From assembly GCF_021134715.1 (NCBI RefSeq), contig NC_060023.1, forward strand, positions 4,030,001-4,094,000: 64,000 bases of DNA, given 5' to 3'. Origin of the DNA: Daphnia pulex (taxonomy: Eukaryota > Arthropoda > Branchiopoda > Diplostraca > Daphniidae). A program made the translations under genes and the position numbers. Numbering within the stretch: position 1 is the first letter of the stretch; each line of letters starts with the position of its first letter. Below are positions 24,697 through 36,174 of the stretch, in pieces. The notes under the pieces are model-generated. The model had not been told where the DNA came from and made no database searches. It saw only the letters and a program-made list of their open reading frames with translations.

Positions 24697-26672
24697 ATGG
24701 TAAAATCAAATAACCAAGAAGATGACGATGGAAGCGTGAATGATTCATCTTATTTGCGATCGGGATCGGAAAACCAAAATTCCCAGATTGATTATAAGAA
24801 TGCTTCCAAAGGACCCCAGATCAAGGCAGCAATTGCAGGTACTATTCACGAGTCATGTGAAAATAATCACACAAGTAGGATCCGTCTTCGATATATCAAT
24901 CGAATAAAAATGCTCTTACTTTTTATACAGGCGCCATTGGGGCTTTTATTTTAGGAAATATTATCGGTTGGTCTTCTCCTGTTCAGCCACAACTCCAACA
25001 GAATTCCACCGAAACTTTCAACGAAACTAGCAGCAGTGATTGGATAGCGCACATTATTCTGGATGACAATCAAATGTCGTGGGTTGGCTCATTGCCGAAT
25101 TTGGGAGCTCTGTTTGGTGCTCTAGGCGCAGGTTTTCTGATGGATAAATTCGGACGGCGGTTTGTACTTATGACAATGTCTCTACCTTATCTGTTCGCCT
25201 GTCTACTATTAGCAGCTGCTGCAAATCCTGGTAATTTAAAGTAATTATTTCCTTGCACTAAAAGTAATATTTTTATCAGGTGCATCTGATTTACAGGAAT
25301 GCTCTACGCCGGTCGTTTTATTGGCGGATTTGCTGGAGGAATTTGTTCGGTCGTTTCGCCGACCTATTTAAGTACAATAAAAGAAATTAAAATTCGTCTG
25401 CCAAGTTTATATTTTAAAAAATTTAAAAATTTTCACATGAAAAATAGGAGAAATTACGATGCCCACTCTAAGAGGAATACTTGGCATGTTCTTTTCTACA
25501 TTTGTGTGTAGCGGCATTTTAGTAACAAGTTTAATGGGTTGGTTGAACTGGCGTCTCATTTCTGCCATCTCTGCCATTTTTCCTGTAATACTTTTTGCTG
25601 CCATGTTCTTTGCACCAGAATCACCATACTATTTAATAAAAGCAGGTACGTTGTTCTATTTCGTCAACTTAAATACATAAGGGCGTCATTCTTTAATATC
25701 TTAACTTACGCAAAGGTAAAAAATTCGAAGCTCAAAAAGCGCTTAAACGGCTGAGAGGAATCAAATACAACATTGGCCCTGAAATAAATCAATTGGAAGT
25801 TCGATTAAATAAGGAACTTGCTGAAAAATCCAGCCCATCTGATTTGATAAAACCCTGGGCTCTCAAGCCTTTGATAATAGCCGTCAGTTTAATGATATTC
25901 CAACAGTTGTCGGGTATAAACGCGGCTGTGTACAACTCAGTGGTAATAAATTACCCTCGTGAATCACGCGGAGAACATGATCGTGAAAATTCTATGAATA
26001 TTTTCTACATTATATGTTGATTATTTTCTTTCTCTCTTAAGGCAATTTTTGAATCAGCCGGTTCAACACTTGATAACTTAGTTTGCGCCATTCTTCTCAA
26101 CTTGGATCAAGTATGTAAAAGATGTCCATTTAAATTTTCATTTTATATTTCAACGTTACATTACCTTATCATATACGATATAGCTCGTTGTCACCGTCGC
26201 TTCATCATTGCTGGTTGAGCGGCTAGGCCGGAGAACTTTGTTCGTCCTGTCTGAGCTGACGATGTGCATTTCCCTTTTCGGTTTGGGTACTTTCTTTTAC
26301 CTGAAAGACAACCCGGAAACGGATCCGGCTCTCGTCGAATCTCTCGGCTGGTTGCCGTTGGTGTCTTTAATTCTCTTCATAGGCGCTTTCGGCATCGGAG
26401 CTGGCCCAGTTCCGTGGCTGATGGCCGGCGAATTACTTCCGGACAAAGTGAAAGGTCCTGGCGTCTCGATCGCCACGTTCACCAACTGGTTTCTGGCTTT
26501 TGTCGTGACTAAAACATTCGTTAACATTCAAAGTGCTATTACCAGCGCAGGAGCGTTTTGGATGTTCGGTATTTGCTGTGTCATCGGGTCGTTATTCGGT
26601 TTATTTATTTTACCGGAGACCAAAGGCAAAACTCAAGAAGAAATCCAATCTCTGTTTACTAAAAAAAAGTAA
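24697..26672 (+). CDS. Facilitated trehalose/sugar transporter (MFS, Tret1-like)
   Basis: Seven exons: 24697-24838, 24931-25230, 25297-25371, 25448-25645, 25716-25942, 26042-26110, 26184-26672, giving 499 residues, usual for SLC2-type carriers. An acidic hydrophilic N-terminus precedes twelve predicted spans. Signature motifs are visible: GWSSP near the first span, DKFGRR (loop 2-3), PESPYYL after span 6, QQLSGINA in span 7, RLGRR (loop 8-9), GPVPW in span 10, and PETKGK after span 12. These identify the sugar-porter family. Arthropod members with this pattern are annotated as Tret1-like, moving trehalose or glucose by facilitated diffusion at the plasma membrane; the substrate here is inferred. 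The extracellular loop after span 1 has several N-glycosylation-type sites. It is convergent with the MCAD gene, with 377 bases between stops. Confidence 0.93.
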
Positions 26673-27049
26673 AATTATTGGTCTACCTCTACCACCATAA
26701 CTCTGTTTGCTATTCATCAGATAGAGAAATATGTGTTTAAAGTATCGGCTGTTGCCGCTGTTGTGCCTTTCAACATAACTGTCTCAAATGATAAATTAAA
26801 CTGATTGAATTCACTTCTTAATTCATTGTGTAAATATAAGAATTATGTTAGAATTTCAGTGTGCTATGGTATTATATGTGGTCTCGATGAAAGATTTGAT
26901 GTCAAAAGAAGTTATGAAAAGGAATGCGTTGGAATCAGTTTAAAAAATCTGAGCTATTTTATTCATCTCTTAATGTAATCAACTCATGTTGAATGTACAT
27001 TTAGTGAACGATTTGGACCTTTGGCAAGTAATAAGTTTTGTTTCTTAAA
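26673..27049. other. Convergent 3' spacer (transporter / MCAD)
   Basis: Both neighbours end here. A reverse-strand AATAAA at 26958-26963 suits the MCAD transcript. No ORF is supported. Confidence 0.45.
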
Positions 27050-29179
27050 TTACGACGAAGGATTGGACGACGCACGGGAAAGAAGTTCTCTGGCAATAAT
27101 TAAACGTTGGATTTGCGCAGTCCCTTCATAAATTTGGTAAATTTTTGCGTCTCTCATCAACTTTTCAACAGGATAGTCAGTATTATATCCGTTGCCGCCA
27201 AAAATCTGAAAAATTTAAATAAGTTAGAACCGAGTCTGTACGTGCGTTGCATACAGGTAATGCGTTTGATTACAAACTAAGAATGTAAAGAATAATTTTT
27301 TATAAGCTAAAGATTATAAGAAACAGTCTTAAGAATGTAATAACTTCACATCATTTCTATAACTATGAAATACAAGCAATCAGTAAATCTTTTTTGTTGA
27401 CATAGCAATTTACCTGAACAGCGTCAGTAGCGCATTTATTTGCAACATCTGCCGCCATAGCTTTAGCTATTGAAGCATAATAGGTGTTTCGCCTTCCCTG
27501 GTCCGTTTCCCAACTGGCTCTCATCCAAACTAATCGGGCCGACTCAATACTCATGGCCTGCCAAATCGATTATTATTTTTTGGTGCCGACATTTTTTAAA
27601 AATCAGCTGTGCAATAATTACCATTTCTGCCAACATATTCATTACTAGTTGATGTTTTGCAATAGGAACGCCGAAAGTGCTTCGCTCCAAAGCGTATTTG
27701 GTAGCCTCATCAAGAGCGCGCTGGGCTAACCCAACAGCTCCCGATGCCACCTGATGATCAGAACACAGAAATAAAAAAAAAATTCAAAAATTTACTGCAG
27801 AAACATATCAGACTTACTGTAGGTCGAGTGCGGTCAAAAGCTCCCATAGCAATTTTAAAACCGGTACCTTCACCAATCAGAACATTCTCTTTTGGCACCA
27901 AAACGTCTTCGAATGTGATCCCACGGGTATCGGAAGCTCTCTGGCCCATATTGATTTCCTGGAAAATTTAAAATTTCGCTTTTTTTTTAAAAAAGATACT
28001 GGTTTATACAATTTATTTCGAGGGTCGAGGAATTTTACCTTTCGACCGGGAGTGAGTCCGGGTGTATCACGGTCGACGATGAAACCCGTTAGAGCCTTAT
28101 GGGCTGGAGCTTTAGGATCGAGATTTGTGCGGGCCAACACAAAATACCAATTGGCGTGACCGGCATTGGTGATCCACATTTTTTGTCCATTCAAAACGTA
28201 ATGGTCGCCCTTCTTTTCAGCCTTGGTTTTGATAGCGGCGACATCGGATCCCGCTCCGGGTTCAGTCACACCGTAAGCCTATTTCGCACAAGGAAAACCG
28301 GTGTTTATCATTAAAAAAAAAAAAATTAATATCCATTTCAATACTTACACAAATGAGTGGTTCTTCAACCATACGGCCCAAGTACTTCTTTTTCTGCTCC
28401 TTGTTACCCGCCAAAACCACTGGAATTTGCTGTAAAACACATAAAAGATAAACAAACAAAACAATTATAAATGCTTATGCATGCATTTAATTTAGTAAAG
28501 TAGAACATACTCCTAGGTTATTGACATCCATAGGAGTGGTGATCCCACAGCAGCCATAACCAAATTCTTCCATTATAACGGCAGACTCGAAGGATCCAAT
28601 ATCTGATCCTCCTATGCTCGGTGTGTTTTTATTAACATTGTTGAAAAATTGGAATAATCAAAACCAACAATAATAAAATAATACCAAATTCTTCAGGTAT
28701 ATGGTGATTCATGAGTCCTAAGCCATGAGCTTTCTTGATTATATCCCATGGATATTCTCCGGTTCTGTCGTGATGGGCGGCTACGGGAATAATTTCCGAA
28801 CGCGAAAATTGTCTGGCCAGCTGTTGGATTTCTAGTTGCTCCGGAGTCAGTTCTAAAGTAAAAACGTTATCAATCTAATAATTTTGACTAAAAGAAGAAA
28901 AATGAATGAAAGCAATCTAAATTCACCAAAACAGTAACCAGCTGATTGCTTGGGTGATTTGGAAGAAAAATTCCTGTTAATGAGAAGGAAGGAGCGACGA
29001 AGAGTGACAGGACCTGCCATAGACTAAATAACATTATATTACGCGATAATATTTTGAAAAATTATATAATTCAAATTCTGAATTTTCTTTAGTAAATTAA
29101 AATAAATATAACTTCTATGTTTTTATGAATGCATAATTAAATGTGGTAGAAATAAAATTACCTTAATCAACTGAGCCAT
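27050..29179 (-). CDS. Mcad: Medium-chain acyl-CoA dehydrogenase, mitochondrial
   Basis: Ten exons on the minus strand: 29179-29162, 29023-28927, 28852-28685, 28611-28511, 28429-28349, 28278-28039, 27958-27818, 27750-27622, 27557-27414, 27205-27050, giving 424 residues (human ACADM 421). The first exon encodes only six residues; together with exon 2 it forms an Arg/Ser-rich mitochondrial targeting sequence. The acyl-CoA dehydrogenase signature [10 protein letters not shown], the [11 protein letters not shown] flavin segment and the C-terminal YEGTAQIQR block are present. Glu400 in YEGT is the catalytic base. The enzyme is an FAD-dependent tetramer oxidising C6-C12 acyl-CoAs in mitochondrial beta-oxidation and passing electrons to ETF (family knowledge). 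The acceptor at 28611 was chosen over one three bases upstream of the ORF edge because only it restores the frame and family length. The gene is intact. Confidence 0.95.
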
Positions 29180-29804
29180 TTTTTTTGTTTGTGATGTTTA
29201 AGTTTTCAAATTTTAAACATTTACTATTCACTGGATTGAGAGTGGATGCGTAGCGCTTTGAAATGCGAAGGTAAATGCCATACATAATGGAAGTGAAAAA
29301 ATATAACCTACGTAGCTCAAAGTGCACATCCGTAGTAGTACAAACCGATAACGTTGTTTGCTGATAAGTGGACTCGTTATTTCAAGATTAACTGTAGCAT
29401 TCGTCCCCCCATCGCCTTTGTAAACTAACAAAAATGTCGCATCGCATCTATTTCTTACCACGTGAAAATACTTTAGTTATCAAAACGTCCCATCTAACAG
29501 CAGTAAAGTTGAACAAGACCTACATCCCAATGCTTACAATGTATATGGGGGGCTGATGTCACAGTCTCTATCTATTTTATGAATTATGTACCAGTTGGAT
29601 GATACAAGTTGCTAAACACAGTCCGGAGTAACTCTTCGAGCCCTTACGAATTTCTGATGGATACGTCAAACGAAAAATGGGTTTATCTTAATGATTATGC
29701 TTTTATACTTCAAAAAGGGAACTGTAAATACAACTGATTGATCGAAGGTGAAATAGTACGCTGAATTCACACAATACGATGCAAATGTATTGGGATCCAC
29801 CGCC
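29180..29804. other. Spacer between EXD2 and MCAD (same strand)
   Basis: It holds the EXD2 3' end and the MCAD promoter. A reverse ORF at 29228-29461 ends just before MCAD and has no recognisable family; I treat it as non-coding. Confidence 0.4.
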
Positions 29805-32096
29805 TTATGTGTTTGCACTTACACTTTCATTATGACCCCATTTTTCTTCTGGCTTTCTGTGATGCTCAACTGACCACAAGGCAGGAAGATGCTGAGGGCG
29901 CATTGTTTCCAAAAAATGTTCCCTCCAAAGGCGTTCCAGAGCCAACAGTCCATCTGTCTGTTCCTCTTCAAAAAAGCGAACCACTTTCAATCCATGGGGA
30001 ACGTAGTCGGAATTAGGAATATGAGTTTCAAGGTTTTTAGCCATTTCCAGAATTTCTGGCGTAACAACTTCTACTTCGTAATAATTCTTGATAATTTCTT
30101 CTAGCTCCGATATTCGATTAGATGGTATTGCTTGGCGGTTGAAAATGAGCGCATTTGCTGCTTTCTGGACACCACTTAATTTTCTGTCTAATTTAGACTA
30201 AACAGGAAATAAAGGAAATGTAAAAATAGTTCATATTAAAAAGAAGAACAACATTTATTACCTTAACGTCTCGTTCGGTGCCAATTGGAGCATTACACTT
30301 TATCGACAGCTCATTCTTGACTGCGTTCTCATGGCTGTTGCAAATTGTGTGGCATTCGATGCAAAGCAATAAAATGTCGTGACTTTTATGATCCTGTAAA
30401 TGTAAGTATAATGAATGTTTGAATAGATTCATGCAATTGTTGAGAAATATCAAGTGAAATCATTCAGTACTTTCAAATGCTCTGGGAAGTGCTTTCTATA
30501 TTCGTGAGGAACAATGTTTTTCCTAAGGAAGGATTCAGACTGACCACACACAACACACTTATTGACTTTATCCGTCAAATAATAACGATCATATTCTGAA
30601 GATGGTCGCCCGGACGGTTCAAAATTCAAACGGACCGTCATCGGATTTTCGCAAACCACTTCTCCCCGACCTTTTGCAAAGTACCTAAAAAAAGAATACA
30701 AAATGAATTGAATGTCCATTATTCTTGTTGGTTTTATGAATATTCTGCTTTTAATTAATTCTAACCACATGGCTTTCTTGTAATCACAAGTGCAGAGTTG
30801 CTGTCCATCAGGGGCTTGCAAAATGCAGTTATCATAAAGAGCACTCTTTCTTGCTGAATAGGCTCTAGAACTGATTGTTTTATAAGTTGACAGCATTTAG
30901 TTCAACACCTCAAAGCCAATATGCTAAATTTTAAAACATACTTATTTGGTTTTGTTGATACAAACTTTTTTTCTTTCGAATTGCTATTCAAGGTTCCCAC
31001 ATTTTTATTAGTTGAAGGCAACCGAAATTTTAAATCAGGTACGGCAGCTTTTGTAGCCCATAAAGTGTAAAATTCGTGCATGTTACTAACCGACCATACA
31101 TTGCTTAGATCAGGAGCTCTTGTTTCGGCTACCAACTTTAAGCATATGGCAATTGAAGCTATGGCATCCTGAGCCGCATATTTTACTTGAATAGTTGACA
31201 GATTTTCCGCTTCCCAGTCACTGCATCTTACTGAAAAATGCTTATTTAGCACTGTACCTAACAACTGTTCGGACAAGCCTAATTCAAAGAAATACGCTTG
31301 TTAAATATTAATGAGGCAAAGTTATTACTAACTACCAAGTAATCATCACCTGAAAGGCCAGATTTAGAGAGTAGTGACACTCTCTTAGGATGTCTAAAAA
31401 TCAAGTGTCTTACATCATATCCTCCGCAGAATTGTATGCCTAAATCTCTTTTCAATTTTGATGCATCTTCCCAAGTTGCAACTCCTACTTTCAAAATTTT
31501 GGGATTGGTCAGAATATTCTAAAGTTCCCAAGGAGAAATTAACATAATTATCCCTGATTTAATTTTAAAGAATTACTTTAAGAGATTCAGGAAGTGTGGA
31601 AAGACAGCAAACTCTTACAAGGGCACAAACACCTAAATAAACAAATGTCACAACACAATTTATAACATTGCAAGACATTTTTAAATACCTTGATGAGAAG
31701 CCAACTGAATTAGGGCAACAGGTTGAGTGTTGCCATCAACGTTTGACCATTCACAGTCAAACCCTAGAATTGGGACTTCCGAACAGTGTCTGTGAGATAA
31801 AAGATTTAAATATAACAATAATAACTATTGCAGGCTTCGCAGCTGCAGATTTAATTATTATACTTTAAAAGCACAGAGTAAACGTCATCCCATTCTGATA
31901 TGCGGGTAACGATAGTTGTTGCCGTAAGTGGATTCTCTAATTTTTCTTTTAGCATTGTTTGAATAGCATTGGATCTTTTTGAAAATTGCCAACGTAAAGC
32001 AGCACGAGCTAATGACCTCCCAGCTATGAATATAGTACTGAATCCGATTCCTATTGAAACAATGCTTAATAAGGGCCATTTTCTGTCGGCAGACAT
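29805..32096 (-). CDS. Exd2: EXD2-type 3'-5' exonuclease with N-terminal membrane anchor
   Basis: Nine exons on the minus strand: 32096-31864, 31789-31689, 31632-31577, 31518-31350, 31278-30942, 30870-30766, 30684-30471, 30393-30262, 30197-29805, giving 579 residues (human EXD2 about 620). A single hydrophobic span near residues 8-28 matches the outer-mitochondrial-membrane anchor of EXD2. The DEDDy exonuclease starts with FDCEW (Asp89, Glu91) and ends with YAAQD (ExoIII Tyr/Asp). The C-terminal half carries the family ALYDNC...APDG block and two CxxC pairs (CVVC and CIEC) with HEYRKHFP, an HNH-like zinc module. EXD2 degrades nucleic acid 3' to 5' and is linked to mitochondrial translation and DNA-end resection in vertebrates (established knowledge); the local role is inferred. 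The gene is intact and marks the last clear host gene before the transposon-rich region. Confidence 0.93.
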
Positions 32097-32448
32097 GACG
32101 AAAAAATTTCGATCAAAATCCTAAATCCATATAGCAATTTTTGAAGTTAATTACGACCCTGCGTCCGTCAAATTCAAATTCACAAATTGTAAAATAAAAT
32201 CCAAAACTGAGCAAATAAAGCAGACAACTTCTCAAAATGGTAAATAATGCAACGTTGTCTACAAACAATTCAATAAAAATAACAAAGAAGCAAAATACAG
32301 AGAAAGTGGAGGCAAGTTAATATTTAACTTCAAAGTTCAAACTTATTTAAAGCTTAAATTTTTCTCATGAACTTTGTTCACAGGAATGTAATAACTAATA
32401 AGTCACAGTTCAAAACTCCACAGGGGGCTTAACAAGTAAGTTATCCGA
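32097..32448. other. Upstream region of EXD2
   Basis: AT-rich DNA with no supported ORF, presumably containing the EXD2 promoter and 5' UTR. Confidence 0.35.
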
Positions 32449-32543
32449 GCAATCGCGATTCCATACGCATACACGGGAAAAACCCTCTACCGGGAATCAG
32501 TTCGAATTCAATTTCCCGTGTATGCTTATGGAATCGCGATTGC
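32449..32543. mobile_element. 95-bp hairpin element (MITE-like)
   Basis: Two 32-bp arms (32449-32480 and 32512-32543) are inverted copies differing at one base, with a 31-bp loop. Each arm runs from GCAATCGCGATTCC to ACACGGGAAA. The arms are far more GC-rich than the flanks. No clear target duplication was seen. It is most likely a tiny non-autonomous DNA element. Confidence 0.65.
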
Positions 32544-33117
32544 TTTATAAAAACCAGATAGCTATTTGATAGGGTTTTCTTTCTAGTTTAAGATAGTATT
32601 TTAATTTTATAAAAATGTGTTTCTAAGTATTTGATAATTTAGTTTATTTGAAGTTGTTTGGGTCAGGGTTAAATGGTACAGCCATCTGTTGCCAGGTAAA
32701 CGACCAAAAAAGATCGAAAAAAAGACATCTTTACTTTTTTTATTGTATCTCCACTTATACTTAAAAGAATGAATAAAATTACAGTAATTCTGAAAGAGAA
32801 ATGATTTGTCTTTTCACTAGTGCGTCTTTCAATAAATTTAATCCATCCGTTACAGAGAAAATGGTGTTCGGTTTTGCCCCTGGCTCTGTTCCGTTTAACC
32901 CTAAATTTTTTTTTCTACATTTTTTCCTCTTAACATTTAATTAAATAACTATTACATAGTTTAACGAAAAAATATGAAAAAATAACCTGATGTAGAGAAA
33001 TGCATGGGAATCACTCATATACTTTTATTTTAACTTAATTCTTCTATTTAAAAATTTGGCAGCGTAAAGAAAAAAAGTGTCCAACATAGCCCTGGTCTCT
33101 ACCAACAAGAACTCGGA
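32544..33117. other. AT-rich spacer
   Basis: No gene or clear repeat was seen. It precedes the Helitron remnant. Confidence 0.35.
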
Positions 33118-33760
33118 CTCTGGTATTTGTTGCTGGTGCGCAAGAATTTCTCACTCAGAACATCAACCCGACTAAAGGATTGGCCAACGGGACAGCATCC
33201 CTATCGTAAAAGTCAATTTCCTTCGATGATGAAGAGGACGTATGCCAACGTTAAAAATAGTAACTGCTCAACTAGGAGAAGTAATAGAATTACGGATAAA
33301 TCCCTATCAACGTTTACGTTCCTTCTGCAAATCCGAATACTTTTTCCGACACTTAAATAACTTTATTTTTAGGTCGATTTGTCCTGCCGAAACGCATGCA
33401 GACCGGGAAAAAGCAACATAAAGTGAGCCATTGTAATCTGTATAAGTTTGCGGGGGAAAGTCAATATACGACCTCACGCCGTAGAATCGGCTTTCGCCAT
33501 CCCATTCAAAAATTTAAGGGAAAACGCTGACGTTGACCCTTGAATTCAGAACAAACAAGACCCATCCACTTAGACGCTTCTGTACGGGAATATCAAGAGT
33601 TTGGCGAAGCTGCGACGTGAAAATTATGCCCATTCTTCCTTCTCACTTAAAGAACACTACAAAACTCAAACCAGAGCCGAAACTAAACTGCCGGCAACTT
33701 GCTTTGGCGAAAAAAACAGAAAAATGGAGTCGACTAACAATCAAAACTTTAAACTACAGC
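33118..33760 (+). pseudogene. Decayed Helitron helicase C-terminal fragment
   Basis: In shifting frames the + strand reads segments matching the end of the Helitron PIF1-like helicase: FLTQNINPTKGLANGT (about 33142-33190) with FDDEEDV soon after, a GFRHPIQKFKGK stretch resembling the helicase motif near 33490-33520, then ISRVWRSCDVKIMP (the SRVR-type motif) near 33580-33620 and KLKPEP. Frameshifts and stops separate these pieces, so it is a dead fragment. Similarity is recalled from the family pattern. The Rep domain and Helitron ends were not found. Confidence 0.6.
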
Positions 33761-33770
33761 CTTAATTTTT

Positions 33771-34722
33771 TTTCGTTTTTGACGGCAGAGGGGGACTTTG
33801 GTAATCCTAATCAATGCAACCTAGAAAAATAAAAAACTTGAACACCAGGAAAAAAACCCTGCCGCTACACTGGCTCCTCCTGGCAAAAAAGATGTTAAAC
33901 ATCCCCTATACACAAAATTGTTTCCCACCGAATAGAGCTGAAAACGTATGAATTTTCTTTAAAAGTAATCCTTTGTAGTTTTCTAATTGTATTTTTTTCG
34001 TTTATTGAATTTACAACTAGAGTTAAAAAATTTTAGTTGTAATTTAGTAAAATTTATGTGAAATGAATTAGCATAGAATGGAGCCTAGGGTGAGTCTAGC
34101 TAAACAGGGATGTTGTCACCAAGAGACCTTGCGGTAGTTGGGGCTCGCTTGACGGTAATGGTCCTTGGTTTCGCTGTAGTTCCTGCTTTTACGAACAGAT
34201 CATATAGAAACTGCATCTGATTTTGATCATCGATTTTCAAAGTGATCACCAGGTTTTGCAAAATTTCCTATTAGAATTACTTATAGCGTAAATATAAATA
34301 ATTGGGGAAAAGTATATTATTGAATCGACTTGCATTCTTTTGCTTCAATGCTTTCTGTTGATTATCTTTGGATTCCAAAAGCTCCCTCATTTCAACCTAG
34401 TATCCAAGTAATAAAATAAACTTTTTATGGAATATTGGACAACATTTTCATTTTGAGTAAAATATGTGTTTATAATACCCTTACATTGCTATGTCTTTGA
34501 TTTTCCAGTTGGTGAAGGGAAATGCCAGCGACCGAATCAGCCGACAACGTCAACACGAAAAGGCTCAAGTATAGAGCGAAGAAAAGAGACATATTCAACT
34601 ATTATTGTAAAGGTACTCTTTTTATACTTTCTATTGATTTCATTAAATGAATCAGACTGATTTCCCGTTGGAGTTACAAAGGTATTTAAGGGGATCGTCT
34701 GTTAAACGATGGATCGCAACGT
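33771..34722. other. Unassigned spacer
   Basis: No gene is supported. A few short ORFs (for example 34466-34660) show no family features. It might include Helitron 3' sequence, but no terminal hairpin with CTRR end was identified. Confidence 0.3.
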
Positions 34723-34734
34723 TGCGATAATTAG

Positions 34735-36162
34735 AAGGCCAATAATTTTAGCCGAATCATGTAATTATTTTTAATATGATTCGGCCGTTGGCCGAATTCT
34801 GCATTTTTTATGTTGTATTCGGCCAAAGGCCGAATCAAACAATGAAATAAAATTGCATTCGGCTAAAAACTTTTGTATTTTATTTATTCGGCCACGGTAT
34901 TTTTTTTGTATGATTCGGCCCAAACAAAATTATGTAATTCGGCCAAAACAAAAAAATATGCAATTCGGCCAAAAACAATTTCCGGAGAAATTTTTTTCCG
35001 GACGTAAAGCTGTTAGGCTGTGCCTTCCATTGGAATCAATCTCCTTTCCGGAACTTGAAAAAAAATTGGTTTGGTTCCTCATTATCACTCCAATTCCAGA
35101 GTTAAAGTTTTGTGCAAACGTGCCATGTCCCTTCACCTTCTTCCATCAACCAAAATAAGAAAAGTATTCTTAAAGTTGAAGAAAAAGGCCGCAAACCTCA
35201 AAATTGGTTTGCTGGCAAAATTCTTTAACTACATAGACAATAACTGGATGCAGCCAGGTATTTGGTCACCAGAAGCATGGTCCGTATTCTTTCAAATAAT
35301 TCGGACCAATAATGATGCTGAAGGCTGGCACAATAAACTAAACAAGAGGGGAAAAGGCGCAGGGCTGCATTTCTATAAACTTGTGCAAATGTTCTTTTTG
35401 GAATCCGAGTTCGTTGAGGTAGAGGAAGCTTATTTAAAGCAAAATCAGACCACTCGCCACACAAGACTTGATCAGAAATTGATGCAAGCCAAACTTTTTC
35501 GTTTGTTGGAAAATTACGATGAAAGTAGAGAAAAGAATGGGAGCTACAAGTTGCTGAAATAAGTAGCTGTTCTTTACACCAAAAAAATTGTCGTGGTTGA
35601 AGGATAAACTAATCCAATGTAAAAATATGTGTAAAAAATAAAATCACTTAATGGCTAACTTTTTCACTTTCAACTTATTCGTGTTGTCCTATTCGTGTAC
35701 AATGTTCCCTGTTATTTGCCCTTATCCTGGCCTCTAATACCTCCCATATACCTCTGGTTCCAACACCATCCGCGAGTGGCGCGGATCCCAACCACAAGCC
35801 GAATCCGGCCGAATCATACAAATTTTAATATACGATTCGGCCAGTTGCATTTTTTCAACGTCCCCGAAATTATTTTTTTTGGCCGAAAAACTTGTGCTGG
35901 CCGAAAAAAAAGGATGGCCGAATCATATAAATTTTTATGTGTAATTTGGCCACTGGCCGAAACATACAAATTTTTGTGTAACATTCGGACAGCGGCCGAA
36001 TCATACAAATAATTTTTGTTGCATTCGGCCAAATATTTTCTGGCCGAATCGTACTGTATTCAATTAGAACAGTGAACCATTTCATTTAACAACTGTTGCT
36101 GTATACATTTCAGCTGAATCTCAACCACAGTTATTTTTTCGTGTAACGATGTATCGATTATA
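34735..36162 (+). mobile_element. Element with clustered GGCCGAAT motifs around a MULE-type transposase remnant
   Basis: Two motif clusters (about 34748-34980 and 35800-36055) surround a transposase fragment. The left cluster has roughly ten copies, mostly ATTCGGCC; the right has about a dozen, mostly GGCCGAAT, so the clusters are largely inverted to one another. Such arrays resemble transposase-binding subterminal repeats. The 12-bp TGCGATAATTAG occurs just outside both ends (34723-34734 and 36163-36174), and each copy is preceded 18 bases upstream by AACGATG; this may be a target duplication or an older direct repeat. The boundaries are therefore approximate. Confidence 0.6.
35071..35562 (+). 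pseudogene. MULE transposase C-terminal fragment
   Basis: An open stretch of 163 codons ends at 35562. It contains IRTNNDAEGWHNKLN, the typical RTNN-x-x-EGWH motif that follows the MULE (Mutator-like) transposase catalytic domain, preceded by WSVFFQ and followed by a helical Glu/Lys-rich tail. The N-terminal DDE catalytic part is missing, so the protein cannot be a full transposase. It lies exactly between the two GGCCGAAT clusters. Confidence 0.65.
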
Positions 36163-36174
36163 TGCGATAATTAG

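Noticed and set aside
29228-29461. 77-codon reverse ORF upstream of MCAD
   Set aside because: No family features, and it sits where the MCAD promoter is expected.
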